A DNA stretch of 35,307 nucleotides from Candidatus Kapaibacterium sp. (GTDB lineage: Bacteria > Bacteroidota > Ignavibacteria > Kapaibacteriales > UBA4661), in the NCBI GenBank assembly GCA_004292595.1, contig RDXM01000113.1:1-35307 (forward strand). Reading direction: 5' to 3'. The notes below the pieces were generated by a model. The model saw only the letters and a program-made list of their open reading frames with translations. It did not search any database and was not told where the DNA came from. Below are positions 7,902-16,680 of the stretch, one piece after another (within the stretch, counting starts at the first letter, position 1; every line of letters starts with the position of its first letter). The translations under genes and the position numbers were made by a program.

Positions 7902-9719
7902 TCACGCCGCCGCTTCGCCAAACTGCAATGCGCACAACTTCGCATAAAAGCTCGTTTGGTCGGCAAGCAAGGATTCATGCGTTCCGGACTCGATAATCTT
8001 TCCTTTGCTGAACACAAAAATTGTATCGCACCGGCGAATCGTCGAGAGACGGTGCGCAATAATTATCGTCGTGCGACCCGTCATAAGCCGCTCCATTGCT
8101 TCTTGGATGAGGTGTTCGGTTTGCGAATCAAGCGAGCTAGTTGCTTCATCCAAAATGAGCATGGGCGGGTTTTTCAAAATTGCCCGCGCAATCGCCACGC
8201 GCTGACGTTGCCCGCCAGAGAGCTTCACGCCTCGCTCACCGACGAGCGTTTGCAATTTTTCGGGAAATTGTTCGATAAATTCTACGGCATTTGCCAAGCG
8301 GGCTGCCTCCCAAACCTCATCATCACTTGCGTTCAGCTTGCCGTAGCGAATATTTTCTGCAATCGTTCCGCCAAAGAGAACAATATCTTGCGGGACAATC
8401 CCAACACTCTCGCGTATTTCTCGCAAACTGAGGCTCTGTGCTGATTCGCCGTCGAAAAGAATCTGCCCGCTCTCTGGCGCGTAGAACCCCTGAATTAACG
8501 CCGCCGTCGTGCTTTTTCCCGCGCCCGATTCGCCCACAAACGCTACACGCTTGCCCGCTTGAATTGACAAGGAAACGTTCTGCAAGGCAGGTACATCCTT
8601 GCGTCCAGGATAAGCGAAGTGGATATTTTGAAACTCCACCGACTGCAAACGGCGTACTGACGGGCTTTCTGAGGCATTGTGGGTTTTATCCAAAAGTTCT
8701 GGCTGGGATTCCAAAATCTCACGGATGCGCACCGACGCGCCGAGTGTGCGTTGGATTTGCCCAAATAATTCCGCAAAACTGCCCAAAGCACCGCCCACAA
8801 ACGTTGTGTAAATAATGAACGACGTTAAGCCGCCCATCGTCATCGCGCCAGAGCGAACCAAACTGCCGCCGTACCAGAGTACACCAGCAATTCCGCCAAA
8901 AAGCACCATCAAAATAAACGACACAAACGCCGAGCGAATCCGCGCACCCGAAAGTGCCAAACCGACCGTATTCATAATTGCCGAATGGTAGCGCGTGGCT
9001 TCGTAGCGTTCATTCACAAACGATTTCACGCCCGCAATGGCTTGGAGCGATTCTTCGACAATCGTCGCGGCTTCGGCAAGCGCGTCCTGCGTTTTGGTGC
9101 TGTATTTGCGAATGAACTTGGCAAAGACAAGCGCGATAGCCACAATCACGGGCAGCACGAGCAGAATCATCACGGTAAGCTGAATGCTCGTCGAGGCAAT
9201 AAGTACAACGCTTCCAAGAAAAAAGACCATTTGCCGCAGCAATTCCAAAACGCTAAAAGTAAAGGTTTCCTGCACGAGCGATAAATCCGACGAAAGCCGT
9301 GAAGACAGCTCTCCGACACGCCTTTCGGCAAAAAAGCTCATGGGCAGTCTGATAATTCGCTCAAAAAGCTCTGTGCGCAAGCTGGCAAGCGTATTTTCGA
9401 TAATTGTTGCCAGCGACATTGACGTAAAATAGCGCGTTACGGACTGCACAAACAGCACCGCAAGCAATCCGCCGAAAATAAGGCTGACGGAATATTTCGC
9501 AGTAGATTCATTCAGCACGGCATCAATGAGCAGTTCAATCGCCTTCGGAAAGAGCAATGATGCGGCACTCGAGAGAACGAGTGCCAAAAGGGCGAAGGAA
9601 ATACGCCACTTGTGCGGAGCGAGAAAGGTGAGCAAAAAGCCCAGTTGTGCGCGGGATTGTTCGCGGGTGAGTTTGGGTGTGTCGTCATCATTGCGGCGGT
9701 GGTTGCGTCGTTTAGCCAT
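7902..9719 (-). CDS. MsbA-like ABC exporter (fused membrane and ATPase domains)
   Basis: A 605-residue type IV ABC half-transporter acting as a homodimer in the inner membrane. The basic N-terminus is followed by a six-helix transmembrane domain (about 35-330) and a nucleotide-binding domain. GESGAGKST is at 396-404 (Walker A), LSGGQ at 500-504 (signature), LILDEA at 521-526 (Walker B), and the switch histidine is H556. The family flips lipids such as lipid A precursors or exports hydrophobic compounds; the substrate cannot be told from sequence. It starts at an ATG and is divergent from the PpiD-like gene across a 419-bp gap. Confidence 0.92.
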   Translation of the reverse strand: MAKRRNHRRNDDDTPKLTREQSRAQLGFLLTFLAPHKWRISFALLALVLSSAASLLFPKAIELLIDAVLNESTAKYSVSLIFGGLLAVLFVQSVTRYFTSMSLATIIENTLASLRTELFERIIRLPMSFFAERRVGELSSRLSSDLSLVQETFTFSVLELLRQMVFFLGSVVLIASTSIQLTVMILLVLPVIVAIALVFAKFIRKYSTKTQDALAEAATIVEESLQAIAGVKSFVNERYEATRYHSAIMNTVGLALSGARIRSAFVSFILMVLFGGIAGVLWYGGSLVRSGAMTMGGLTSFIIYTTFVGGALGSFAELFGQIQRTLGASVRIREILESQPELLDKTHNASESPSVRRLQSVEFQNIHFAYPGRKDVPALQNVSLSIQAGKRVAFVGESGAGKSTTAALIQGFYAPESGQILFDGESAQSLSLREIRESVGIVPQDIVLFGGTIAENIRYGKLNASDDEVWEAARLANAVEFIEQFPEKLQTLVGERGVKLSGGQRQRVAIARAILKNPPMLILDEATSSLDSQTEHLIQEAMERLMTGRTTIIIAHRLSTIRRCDTIFVFSKGKIIESGTHESLLADQTSFYAKLCALQFGEAAA

Positions 9720-10138
9720 AGTTGGGGTGATTCAAATGAATGGTGAAATAGTCAATGGAACTTTTATCTGCTCAAAAAAACTCCTTACAAAAAAACGCTC
9801 TCCTCCACTCTCCTGCAAGACGTTTTTTTCTAAAGCGCATTCTTGCTTGCGATTGGTTTTCAAAATTCAGTATTTATCAGCATTGGAGGATGATTTTTCA
9901 TGGAAATATTCTTTGCCAAAAAGATTGTGAAGAGACGTGTGCGGCAAAGTTGTTGGAAAATCGGGAAGTAAACCGTAAATTTGTAATCTGTGCCAATTTT
10001 ACAAAAACGCTTTCTGGGTAAAGAATGTTCCGAACAAATATTCTCTGAAAGCCGCGTAAAATCTGGTTGAGAAAGCTAGTATGATAGCAAACAATTCAAT
10101 TATTCTTTTTATTCAGTTTTTGAAGGAGTTTACCTGCA
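9720..10138. other. Divergent intergenic region between exporter and PpiD-like genes
   Basis: 419 bp with no convincing gene. It must hold the promoters of both divergent neighbours, but no clear -35/-10 pair stands out. A run AAAAAAACG at 9789-9797 is complemented by CGTTTTTTT at 9821-9829 around a 23-nt loop, a hairpin that would end in U on either strand. A strong ribosome site GAAGGAG (10122-10128) lies ten bases before the ATG at 10139. A possible 88-codon frame here has no ribosome site and low-complexity content. Confidence 0.5.
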
Positions 10139-12295
10139 ATGGGTACACTTTCCAAAATGCGCACGATTTCGCCATATGTGTTAGTGGTGATTGCCGTGCT
10201 TTTTATCCTCTTTATGGTGATTTCGGATATTGACTTGCCGACCATCACCTCTCAAGGTCAGAATCTCGCAACGGCAAAGCTCGGTGAGGTCAATGGCGAA
10301 AAAATTATGTATGCAGAATTTGAACGCCGCGTGAAAGAACAAGCGGAAGTGGCGCGTCAGCAAAACCCAAACCAAGAAGATTTTGACGAAGCTCCCGTGC
10401 GCGAGCAAGTCTGGAACGATATGGTGGATGAAATTCTCCTGCGCCAAGAAGCGAAAAAACTTGGTATCACCGTCAGCAACGACGAAATTTTAGACGTATT
10501 ATTGGAAAACCCGCCCGATGTGTTGCGCCGTCCCTTCACGGATTCGGTCGGTCGCTTCAACCGCGATATGTATCTGGAGTATGTTACCAATCCTGACCTT
10601 ATCGCCCAACGCGGTAGCGCAGAGCAGGCAGCAAATTTCAAAAAATATCTTGTGCGCATTGAAGATGCCATTCGCCTAGATAAGCTCCAAAATAATATGC
10701 GTGCGGCGGTGGGCAGTGCGTTTGGCGCGATTGACCCGCTCTATGTGCAAAACCGCTTCACCACTGATAATTCCACACTTGATGCGGATATTCTTCAGTT
10801 GAATGCAAATCTTATTTCCGACAGTGCCGTAACTGTCGGTGCGGAAGAAATTGCAAACTACTACAAAGCGCATGAATCCTCGTATAAGCAAAAAGCAGTT
10901 CGCAAATTGAACTATGCTATCTTGCCGATTCTGCCGTCGCAAGCAGATTCGCAGCGCGTTCAGAAGCGTCTTGAGCGCATGATGGGCGACCTGAACACCG
11001 CACAAACTCCTGGACAGCGCGACACCGTTTTTGAACGCTTCGTGGGCGATTACGGTGGACAAACCGTTGATTACAAATTTGTGCAAGACGTTCCGCCACA
11101 AACACTTGTGATGCTGAACAATTTGCCTTTGCGCGGTGTTGTTGGTCCCATTCAAACACAACAAGGCACAACCTTTATTCGCTTGGACGACCGCCGCTCT
11201 GGTGTAAATGCGCAAACCAAAGCAAGCCATATTTTGCTGCAATTCGGCGCAAACAAGGACAGCGCAAAAGCAGAAGCTGTGCGCATTATGCAAGAAGCGC
11301 AATCGGGTAAAGATTTCAACGCTCTTGCAAAGCAATACTCGAAAGACCCCAGCGCAGCGCAAAATAGTGGCGATTTGGGCTTCTTCGGCAAAGGCATGAT
11401 GGTAAAGCCCTTTGAGGATGCGGCTGGTACGGCTGCTGTTGGTTCGATTGTTGGTCCAGTAGAAACCCAATTCGGCTGGCACATTATCAAAGTAACCGAC
11501 CGCAAGTCTGATGAAATCAAGTACAGCGAAGTTGTGCTGCAACCGACAATTAGCCAAGCAACGCGCAGCAGCCTCTTCCGTGCAGCAGCGAGCTTGAAAG
11601 AGCAAACTCAAGGCGGCGCAAAATTCTTGGAAGCCGCACAAAAGCTCGGTATTCAAGCTGGCGAAACAGCGTTCTTCCGCCGCATTTCGTCTATTTTGGG
11701 TTCGCGCACTTTGACAAATTTTGCCTTCGAGGGCAATGTAGGCGACCTCCACGACCCGCTTGAAATCAAGGGTACAGGCATTGTTGTTGCGCAAATCGCA
11801 CAAAGCCGCTTGGCTGGCATTAAGCCGCTCGAAGATGCCCGCGAGGAGATTCGCATGAAACTTCTCACCAGCAAAAAACTTGACGCGCTCAAGGGCAAAG
11901 CACAAGAAGTTTTTGCAAAAGTTTCTGGCTTGGATTCCTTGAACAAAGCAAAAAGTGTAGATTCTACGTTGATGGTAGTCAATTCGGCAGGTATTACTAA
12001 TAACGGTCGTGTGCCGCAGCTCGGCGCGGATGTTGCTCTTTCGGCAAACTTATTCGCACAAGCAGCGCAAGCGGGCGGGAAAATTATTGGTCCGATTCGC
12101 GGCGAGCGCGGCTACTACATTGCGCAAATCAAAGGCAGCAAACAAGCCGATGCAGCAGCGTTTGCCGCACAACGCACCACGCTTGCGCAAGCAGAACGCA
12201 CCAAAGCAATGGGACAGCCTTTCTTCAAATGGCGCAACGAACTTCGTGAACGCTCGGATATTGTTGATAATCGCAACAAGTATTTCCGCGACTAA
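10139..12295 (+). CDS. PpiD/SurA-like periplasmic peptidyl-prolyl isomerase
   Basis: A 718-residue membrane-anchored periplasmic folding factor. A short cytoplasmic segment and one transmembrane helix (about 12-28) are followed by a SurA-N-like helical domain (about 45-240, with DEILLRQEAKKLGI). A parvulin domain lies at about 360-457 (ASHILLQF, GDLGFFGKGMMVKPFEDA, FGWHIIKV). Residues about 253-352 look like a degenerate second parvulin (start of strand LNYAILP, end GTTFIRL) without the central signature. The family helps fold outer-membrane proteins in Gram-negatives. The start is fixed by GAAGGAG ten bases upstream. A terminator hairpin follows 142 bp after the stop, so it is probably transcribed alone. 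Confidence 0.9.
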   Translation: MGTLSKMRTISPYVLVVIAVLFILFMVISDIDLPTITSQGQNLATAKLGEVNGEKIMYAEFERRVKEQAEVARQQNPNQEDFDEAPVREQVWNDMVDEILLRQEAKKLGITVSNDEILDVLLENPPDVLRRPFTDSVGRFNRDMYLEYVTNPDLIAQRGSAEQAANFKKYLVRIEDAIRLDKLQNNMRAAVGSAFGAIDPLYVQNRFTTDNSTLDADILQLNANLISDSAVTVGAEEIANYYKAHESSYKQKAVRKLNYAILPILPSQADSQRVQKRLERMMGDLNTAQTPGQRDTVFERFVGDYGGQTVDYKFVQDVPPQTLVMLNNLPLRGVVGPIQTQQGTTFIRLDDRRSGVNAQTKASHILLQFGANKDSAKAEAVRIMQEAQSGKDFNALAKQYSKDPSAAQNSGDLGFFGKGMMVKPFEDAAGTAAVGSIVGPVETQFGWHIIKVTDRKSDEIKYSEVVLQPTISQATRSSLFRAAASLKEQTQGGAKFLEAAQKLGIQAGETAFFRRISSILGSRTLTNFAFEGNVGDLHDPLEIKGTGIVVAQIAQSRLAGIKPLEDAREEIRMKLLTSKKLDALKGKAQEVFAKVSGLDSLNKAKSVDSTLMVVNSAGITNNGRVPQLGADVALSANLFAQAAQAGGKIIGPIRGERGYYIAQIKGSKQADAAAFAAQRTTLAQAERTKAMGQPFFKWRNELRERSDIVDNRNKYFRD

Positions 12296-12437
12296 GAGCA
12301 AAATATTCTGGTTCTCCATAGTCTGGCTTGGAAGAGTACCCTAATGTGTTGCTTGGCTGTTGGAATATAACAGTTGAATACAGCCGCATCATTATCGTTT
12401 TTCCACCACCAACTATCTTAGAACCAATTTCTCGTAG

Positions 12438-12478
12438 AAAAGGCAGTTACTTGAACAGTAATTGCCTTTTTTGTTTTT
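12438..12478 (+). terminator. Intrinsic terminator after the PpiD-like gene
   Basis: A 14-bp stem AAAAGGCAGTTACT / AGTAATTGCCTTTT with one G-T wobble, a five-base loop, and a T-rich tail (TTTTTTGTTTTT) downstream on the plus strand. It lies between the PpiD-like gene and the next plus-strand gene and should separate their transcripts. Confidence 0.8.
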
Positions 12479-12533
12479 GACGAACATCGAACATATAGTC
12501 CAACTCCTTATACATCAACATTGATTGATAGAA

Positions 12534-14564
12534 ATGGCTTCCTCCCTTGCATTCAACAACCTTAGCGACGACGCACTGAAAGCACATTTTGGAACTGCGT
12601 CCTTCAACGCTGCACAAAAGCTCCTTGCGCAAGGTGCGGTGCTGAATACAGAATTTAATATCAGCGATAACGTTGTCTATGGAACGCTACTGCTTGATGG
12701 CGCAGAGCGCAACGTTGATATGAGCGAAAGCGCAAAAAGCGGGCTGGTGTGGGATTCTGATATTGAGAACAATCCCGAAGCAGCAGAAACTGCCGTTCTT
12801 GCAGCATTACTGCATTACCGGAATACAGACGAATATGCACGACGCTTTGGTAGCGGCGCAAGCTCTCATCATGGCGCATCTGTGGTTGCAAATGCTGGAA
12901 AACAGAAGGGCAAAAAAAACGCTTCGGATGCCAGCAAGAGTGCTACAAAAGCCACCAGCGCAAAAAACACGAAAAAAAATGTAAAAAAAGGCGTGGAAAG
13001 CACCTTGCAACCGCACTTAGAAATGCTTTCGACCAACGAACTCACGACGCTTATTGTGCAATTTGCCGAAAGCTATCCAGAGGTAAAACGCGATTTACTG
13101 ATTCGCTTCCGCACCAATAACGACGAGGTATTGCAGGAGCTTACCAAAGAAATTTTCAAGATATTTCCTAGGAAAAATGCTGAATTTAAGCGCTTCACCG
13201 CAACAGCATTTATGAAGCAGCTTCAAACCTTGCAATCAAGTATTGAACAGCTTCCGCGCAGCCAGCAGTGGCAACCGAAAACGGAGCTTGTTATTGGTCT
13301 CTTGGAGCTTTTTAGCGCGAGAATGCTGAACTCGCGGCGTATTGACGACACCTACGAGGCTCTCTCTAAGGATGTTCGTTCCATGAATCAAGAACGCCTT
13401 GCAAGCCCCGAACAGCGACACGCCTTTCTTGAGAAGCTCGCTCTTATTGTACGCAAACTCATCGTTACTCCCAACTACAGTGCGCGGAATGTCTTTCATT
13501 TTGCGCTAGAATTTTGCCTTGAGAAGGAGGATTACAACGCCCTCACCAAACAGTTTCTTGCCGCAACTAATACGTGGGAAAAGCAAGGATTAAAGCCGTA
13601 TTTGGAGATTATTTTTACCAAAACGCAGGATAAAGAAGCACGAATACAAATGCTGGAACACAACCTTGTGGGTATTGGCGATTATGTGCAGCTTGCGAAG
13701 TTTTGGCGCGACGAAGAGAACAACATCCCGAAAGCGATTGATATTGCCGAGCGCGGTGTACTGAACGTTTCTGGTACTGCGCAAATGAAATTCACGCTTC
13801 TGCAAATGCTTTCGGAACATTATGTTGCGGAAGGCAACTACGACGCGCTTTTGCGCATTTTCACTGAACACTTGAAAAACGATAGCAATGTTACGGTGTT
13901 CAATGCTTTCGGAATGTCAATTTTTCCTCGAAACACGATAGGAAAACCAGAAACGAACCCGCTTGAACCCTTCCGCCGCACGATGGACGCACTCGAACAT
14001 CCATTTTTTTCGCTGTTGCTCAAGCACTTCGTCAGCACAAACAATGACGAGCGCGTACACGAGCTTTTTCGCATCGCTCTTGAGCAAGGAAAATGGAGTA
14101 TTGCTATCATTATCGAATCAAAAAAATACTTGCGTCCTGCCGATGCTGCTGATATTCAGCAAAAAATGATTGCTGGCGCAATGAAGCTCTTGAAGGGAAA
14201 TAATAACTATGCTTTTTCGGATTTGGCGGCACCCTTGCTTGCGGGCATTTACTACGAACAAGGCGATATGGAAAAACTGTGGAAAACTATCGAAAAAAAC
14301 ATCCCAGAAATGATGAAATACGAGGAAACACTCGTTATTACGCACCCAGCAGAATACGTTTTGCTCTACAAAAAGCACGTTGATAGGTTGCTGAAAGAAC
14401 ATCGTTCCAATTATCAAATTGAGGCAATGCAAACGCTGCGACGGATTCGGCATATCCAAACCACTGTTTTGGGACAAGCCCGCGACTGGCACGAGTACAT
14501 CAAAAATATACGCGAATCCACCACAAAACTGCGAAATTTTCAAGCGGAATTAAATAAACTGTAA
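12534..14564 (+). CDS. Large protein with cysteine-less SWIM-like N-terminus
   Basis: A 676-residue protein without a confident family name. Residues about 20-95 resemble the layout of a SWIM zinc finger (helix, strands VLNTEFNISDNVVYGTLLL, then a helix AAETAVLAALLHY where CxH and the following helix would sit), but no cysteine is present there, so zinc could not be bound in the usual way. A lysine/alanine/serine-rich linker (about 110-155) leads to a long helical region, with ELTTLIVQFAESYPEVKRDLL as its first block, which looks like solenoid repeats. No signal peptide or transmembrane segment is evident. The ATG at 12534 is preferred to a TTG three codons upstream. It follows a terminator, so it should have its own promoter. 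The SWIM relation is inference. Confidence 0.75.
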   Translation: MASSLAFNNLSDDALKAHFGTASFNAAQKLLAQGAVLNTEFNISDNVVYGTLLLDGAERNVDMSESAKSGLVWDSDIENNPEAAETAVLAALLHYRNTDEYARRFGSGASSHHGASVVANAGKQKGKKNASDASKSATKATSAKNTKKNVKKGVESTLQPHLEMLSTNELTTLIVQFAESYPEVKRDLLIRFRTNNDEVLQELTKEIFKIFPRKNAEFKRFTATAFMKQLQTLQSSIEQLPRSQQWQPKTELVIGLLELFSARMLNSRRIDDTYEALSKDVRSMNQERLASPEQRHAFLEKLALIVRKLIVTPNYSARNVFHFALEFCLEKEDYNALTKQFLAATNTWEKQGLKPYLEIIFTKTQDKEARIQMLEHNLVGIGDYVQLAKFWRDEENNIPKAIDIAERGVLNVSGTAQMKFTLLQMLSEHYVAEGNYDALLRIFTEHLKNDSNVTVFNAFGMSIFPRNTIGKPETNPLEPFRRTMDALEHPFFSLLLKHFVSTNNDERVHELFRIALEQGKWSIAIIIESKKYLRPADAADIQQKMIAGAMKLLKGNNNYAFSDLAAPLLAGIYYEQGDMEKLWKTIEKNIPEMMKYEETLVITHPAEYVLLYKKHVDRLLKEHRSNYQIEAMQTLRRIRHIQTTVLGQARDWHEYIKNIRESTTKLRNFQAELNKL

Positions 14565-14688
14565 GTCTTAAATTTTCAAAATATTACGAACAAAATGACG
14601 ATACACCAGCAGGTACAAATGCTGGCTGCACCAAAACTCATGTACTCATTTCATCCAATACTTATTTTTTACTTATTCTTTTTGCTCT

Positions 14689-15006
14689 ATGAAAGAAATT
14701 ACACCGACAGAACTCAAAGCACTGATAGATTCGGGCGCAGATTTTCAGCTCATTGATGTCCGCGAACCGCATGAAATCGAGATTGCCACGATTGGTGGCG
14801 AAAATATTCCGCTCGGTAGCATCATGCAAAACACGGATAAAATTTCAGAGGAAAAGCAAGTAATTATCTATTGTCGAAGCGGCGGACGAAGCGGGCAGGC
14901 AGTTGCGGCATTGGAGCAATACTTGGAGCAGGATAATTTGTACAATCTCAAAGGTGGGATTTTGCGGTATGCAGACGACGTAGATTCGTCCTTGCAGAAA
15001 TATTAA
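14689..15006 (+). CDS. Single-domain rhodanese-like protein
   Basis: A 105-residue rhodanese domain, the usual size of GlpE/PspE-type single-domain sulfurtransferases. LIDVREPHEI is at 21-30 and the active-site loop CRSGGRS at 62-68 puts the persulfide-carrying cysteine at C62. There is no signal peptide, so it is cytoplasmic. The family moves sulfane sulfur from donors such as thiosulfate to acceptors, or shuttles it to partner proteins; the partner is not visible here. It starts at an ATG without a clear ribosome site, 124 bp after the previous gene, and converges with the next gene across a palindrome. Confidence 0.92.
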   Translation: MKEITPTELKALIDSGADFQLIDVREPHEIEIATIGGENIPLGSIMQNTDKISEEKQVIIYCRSGGRSGQAVAALEQYLEQDNLYNLKGGILRYADDVDSSLQKY

Positions 15007-15028
15007 AACATTCCGCTTTCCTCTCTGC

Positions 15029-15057
15029 GAAGCAAGGCAGCTGTGCTGCCTTGCTTC
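15029..15057. repeat. Palindromic repeat, CAAGGCAGC family, copy 1
   Basis: A perfect 13-bp inverted repeat GAAGCAAGGCAGC around a TGT loop, sitting between the convergent rhodanese and helical-protein genes. There is no T-tract, but the stem is strong and symmetric and could act as a bidirectional transcript end. The core CAAGGCAGC...GCTGCCTTG recurs at 35258-35277, so it looks like a dispersed REP-like sequence rather than a one-off terminator. Confidence 0.7.
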
Positions 15058-15095
15058 CAGTATGATTCAGCCAATAGTGCTGCTTTGATGCCCAC

Positions 15096-15983
15096 TTAAA
15101 TTTCCGCCACTGCGCGTTCAATGAGGCGGCGAGCAACGGTTTGTGTGCCAGTGTAATCAAAGTAGTTTGTGGTTGTGTCGAGGAATGCCGCGACGTAATC
15201 CAATTTATCGTCGGAAACATCAATGAAATTCTTCAAACTTCCAACAACACTTTCTGGGGTCAAGCCTTTGGAAGAAACAAAATTGCCCATCCAGCCTTTG
15301 ATGCTGCTGAATCCTTGTTGAATAAAACCAAGTTGTCCATCAGCACCACCGCCCGGAATTGCCGAAGCAATAGCCGAAAATGCGGGGTTGGAGGTTAAGT
15401 CTGCTGGCGCGAGTCCGCCGATAAATTGCTCCATTTTTTGCAAAAAGTCTGGACCAAGCGGAATCAAGCCGTCGAAGCACGTCAGTGCTGCCAAACGCAT
15501 GATAGATTCTTTGCCGTAATCGCCGACTGCACCCATAAATTCTGCAACGCCGTCGCCTGGAATACCGTTTGTTTTTGCGTAGGCAATGATTTCGGCAGAT
15601 ACTTTAATGCCGAAGTCAATCGCTTGTGCTTTGTCAGCTTTTGGTGTGAGTTTTTCCAAGAAACCGAGAAATGATACGCTTTCGCCGATTTTATTTGCCA
15701 ATGCTGCCGCACCCAATTTCCCGCCAACGCTGCTTGCGGTCTGGTACAGCCACACAGCGCGTTGATAGCCTTCAGCAGGGTCGTTGTAGAGCGTGATTGC
15801 ACGCTCGCCAATTTGCTGAATCATGCTTGGGTCGCTTTCGCCCGTTACGAGCGTAATCATATTTTCAAAACCAGAGATATTTTGCCATTCGCCCGGAACG
15901 ACGTAATCAAGGGCTTTCAAGGACATGACCGTTGCGCCACTTGTGGGTAATTCATTGACGAGTTCAAAGATTGGTTTGCTCAT
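15096..15983 (-). CDS. Conserved-looking helical protein of unknown function
   Basis: A 295-residue protein that I do not recognise. It is predominantly helical and slightly acidic, without signal peptide, transmembrane helix or cysteine motif (one Cys near the centre). A glycine-rich turn (IPGGGADGQLG) lies about two-thirds along, and the protein ends in an arginine-containing helix (RRLIERAVAEI). The start at the ATG 15983 gives MSKPIFELVNELP; a longer frame to 16061 would overlap the upstream lipoprotein gene and is unlikely. It begins 43 bp after that gene's stop on the same strand, so the two are probably cotranscribed. Confidence 0.8.
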   Translation of the reverse strand: MSKPIFELVNELPTSGATVMSLKALDYVVPGEWQNISGFENMITLVTGESDPSMIQQIGERAITLYNDPAEGYQRAVWLYQTASSVGGKLGAAALANKIGESVSFLGFLEKLTPKADKAQAIDFGIKVSAEIIAYAKTNGIPGDGVAEFMGAVGDYGKESIMRLAALTCFDGLIPLGPDFLQKMEQFIGGLAPADLTSNPAFSAIASAIPGGGADGQLGFIQQGFSSIKGWMGNFVSSKGLTPESVVGSLKNFIDVSDDKLDYVAAFLDTTTNYFDYTGTQTVARRLIERAVAEI

Positions 15984-16026
15984 TGTTGTAGTGTTAAGTA
16001 TTGAACGGTGAATGTTGAGTGTTGAA

Positions 16027-16545
16027 TTATTTTGTTGCTTGAAATGCCGCCAAGCCAGCAAGATTCACCTTTTCAAGCCATGCCTCGCGGTCTGCTTTGC
16101 CGAACTCTGGTGAGCGCGAAAGCACTTTTACTTGATAGCGTCCGCCGACAAGCAGTGCTGTTGCGGTGCTGCCTTGGTCCACGGCTGGGAAGCCGCCTAT
16201 TTTCTTGGTTGCGGACGTAAATTTTTCTGCGGCTTGCGGATTATTTGCCACATCAGAAATAGCAATCATCGCCATATCTTTGCCGTCTTTTTTCAGTTTA
16301 TATTCTGCAAAGCCTGTCTTTTCTTGGCTGGCACTGATGTCAAATCCAGCAACATCTTTTGGGAAAAACTTATTGAACGAGCCACCTTCTTCTGGCGTTG
16401 GCAATGCACCCGATTCCTGCGCTGCTTTTTTTGCTTCGATAGCTTCTTTGCTTTTTTTATCTGCTTCCGACCAACGCGGATCTTCTTTTTTACACGCAAC
16501 AAGACTCACACTGAGCAATAATGCGACCACGAGAACCCGGCGCAT
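16027..16545 (-). CDS. Small lipoprotein of unknown function
   Basis: A 172-residue protein with a classic lipoprotein signal: MRR, then a hydrophobic stretch, then the lipobox LVAC followed by KKED. After lipidation it would be anchored to a membrane facing the periplasm or exterior. A charged lysine/glutamate/alanine helix follows the cysteine. The rest is a small domain (FNKFFPKDVAGF, then alternating strands such as YKLKKDGKDMAMIAISDV) with no family I can name. Another ATG at 16572 adds nine residues with no better ribosome site; the shorter start gives the more typical signal peptide. Probably cotranscribed with the helical protein downstream. Confidence 0.8.
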   Translation of the reverse strand: MRRVLVVALLLSVSLVACKKEDPRWSEADKKSKEAIEAKKAAQESGALPTPEEGGSFNKFFPKDVAGFDISASQEKTGFAEYKLKKDGKDMAMIAISDVANNPQAAEKFTSATKKIGGFPAVDQGSTATALLVGGRYQVKVLSRSPEFGKADREAWLEKVNLAGLAAFQATK

Positions 16546-16615
16546 ATCAAATAACCAATGAGAAAATTTCATAATAACTGAAAAGAAATGGGAAAAAAGG
16601 AATTATCAAGGAAAG

Positions 16616-16666
16616 TGATTGGTTGCTTGGTGATTGGTTAAATGACCAACGAATAATGACCAACGA
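16616..16666. repeat. Short direct repeats upstream of the lipoprotein gene
   Basis: TGATTGGTT occurs at 16616-16624 and 16631-16639, followed by AATGACCAACGA at 16641-16652 and 16655-16666. The second pair contains the complement of the TTGGT core in the first. They lie between the PemK-like gene end and the lipoprotein start on the minus strand, where a promoter is expected. They could be operator half-sites or merely slipped low-complexity sequence. Confidence 0.4.
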
Positions 16667-16680
16667 CCTAACACACCAAT

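Noticed and set aside
9755-10021. 88-codon frame in the exporter-PpiD intergenic region
   Set aside because: No ribosome site, low-complexity sequence and no family resemblance; it lies where promoters are expected.
10676-11905. Minus-strand frame of 409 codons opposite the PpiD-like gene
   Set aside because: Cys- and Arg-rich translation without motifs, fully inside a well-supported gene.
14605-14626. CCAGCA/TGCTGG hairpin ahead of the rhodanese gene as a terminator
   Set aside because: The stem is only six pairs with an eight-base loop and no T-tract follows.
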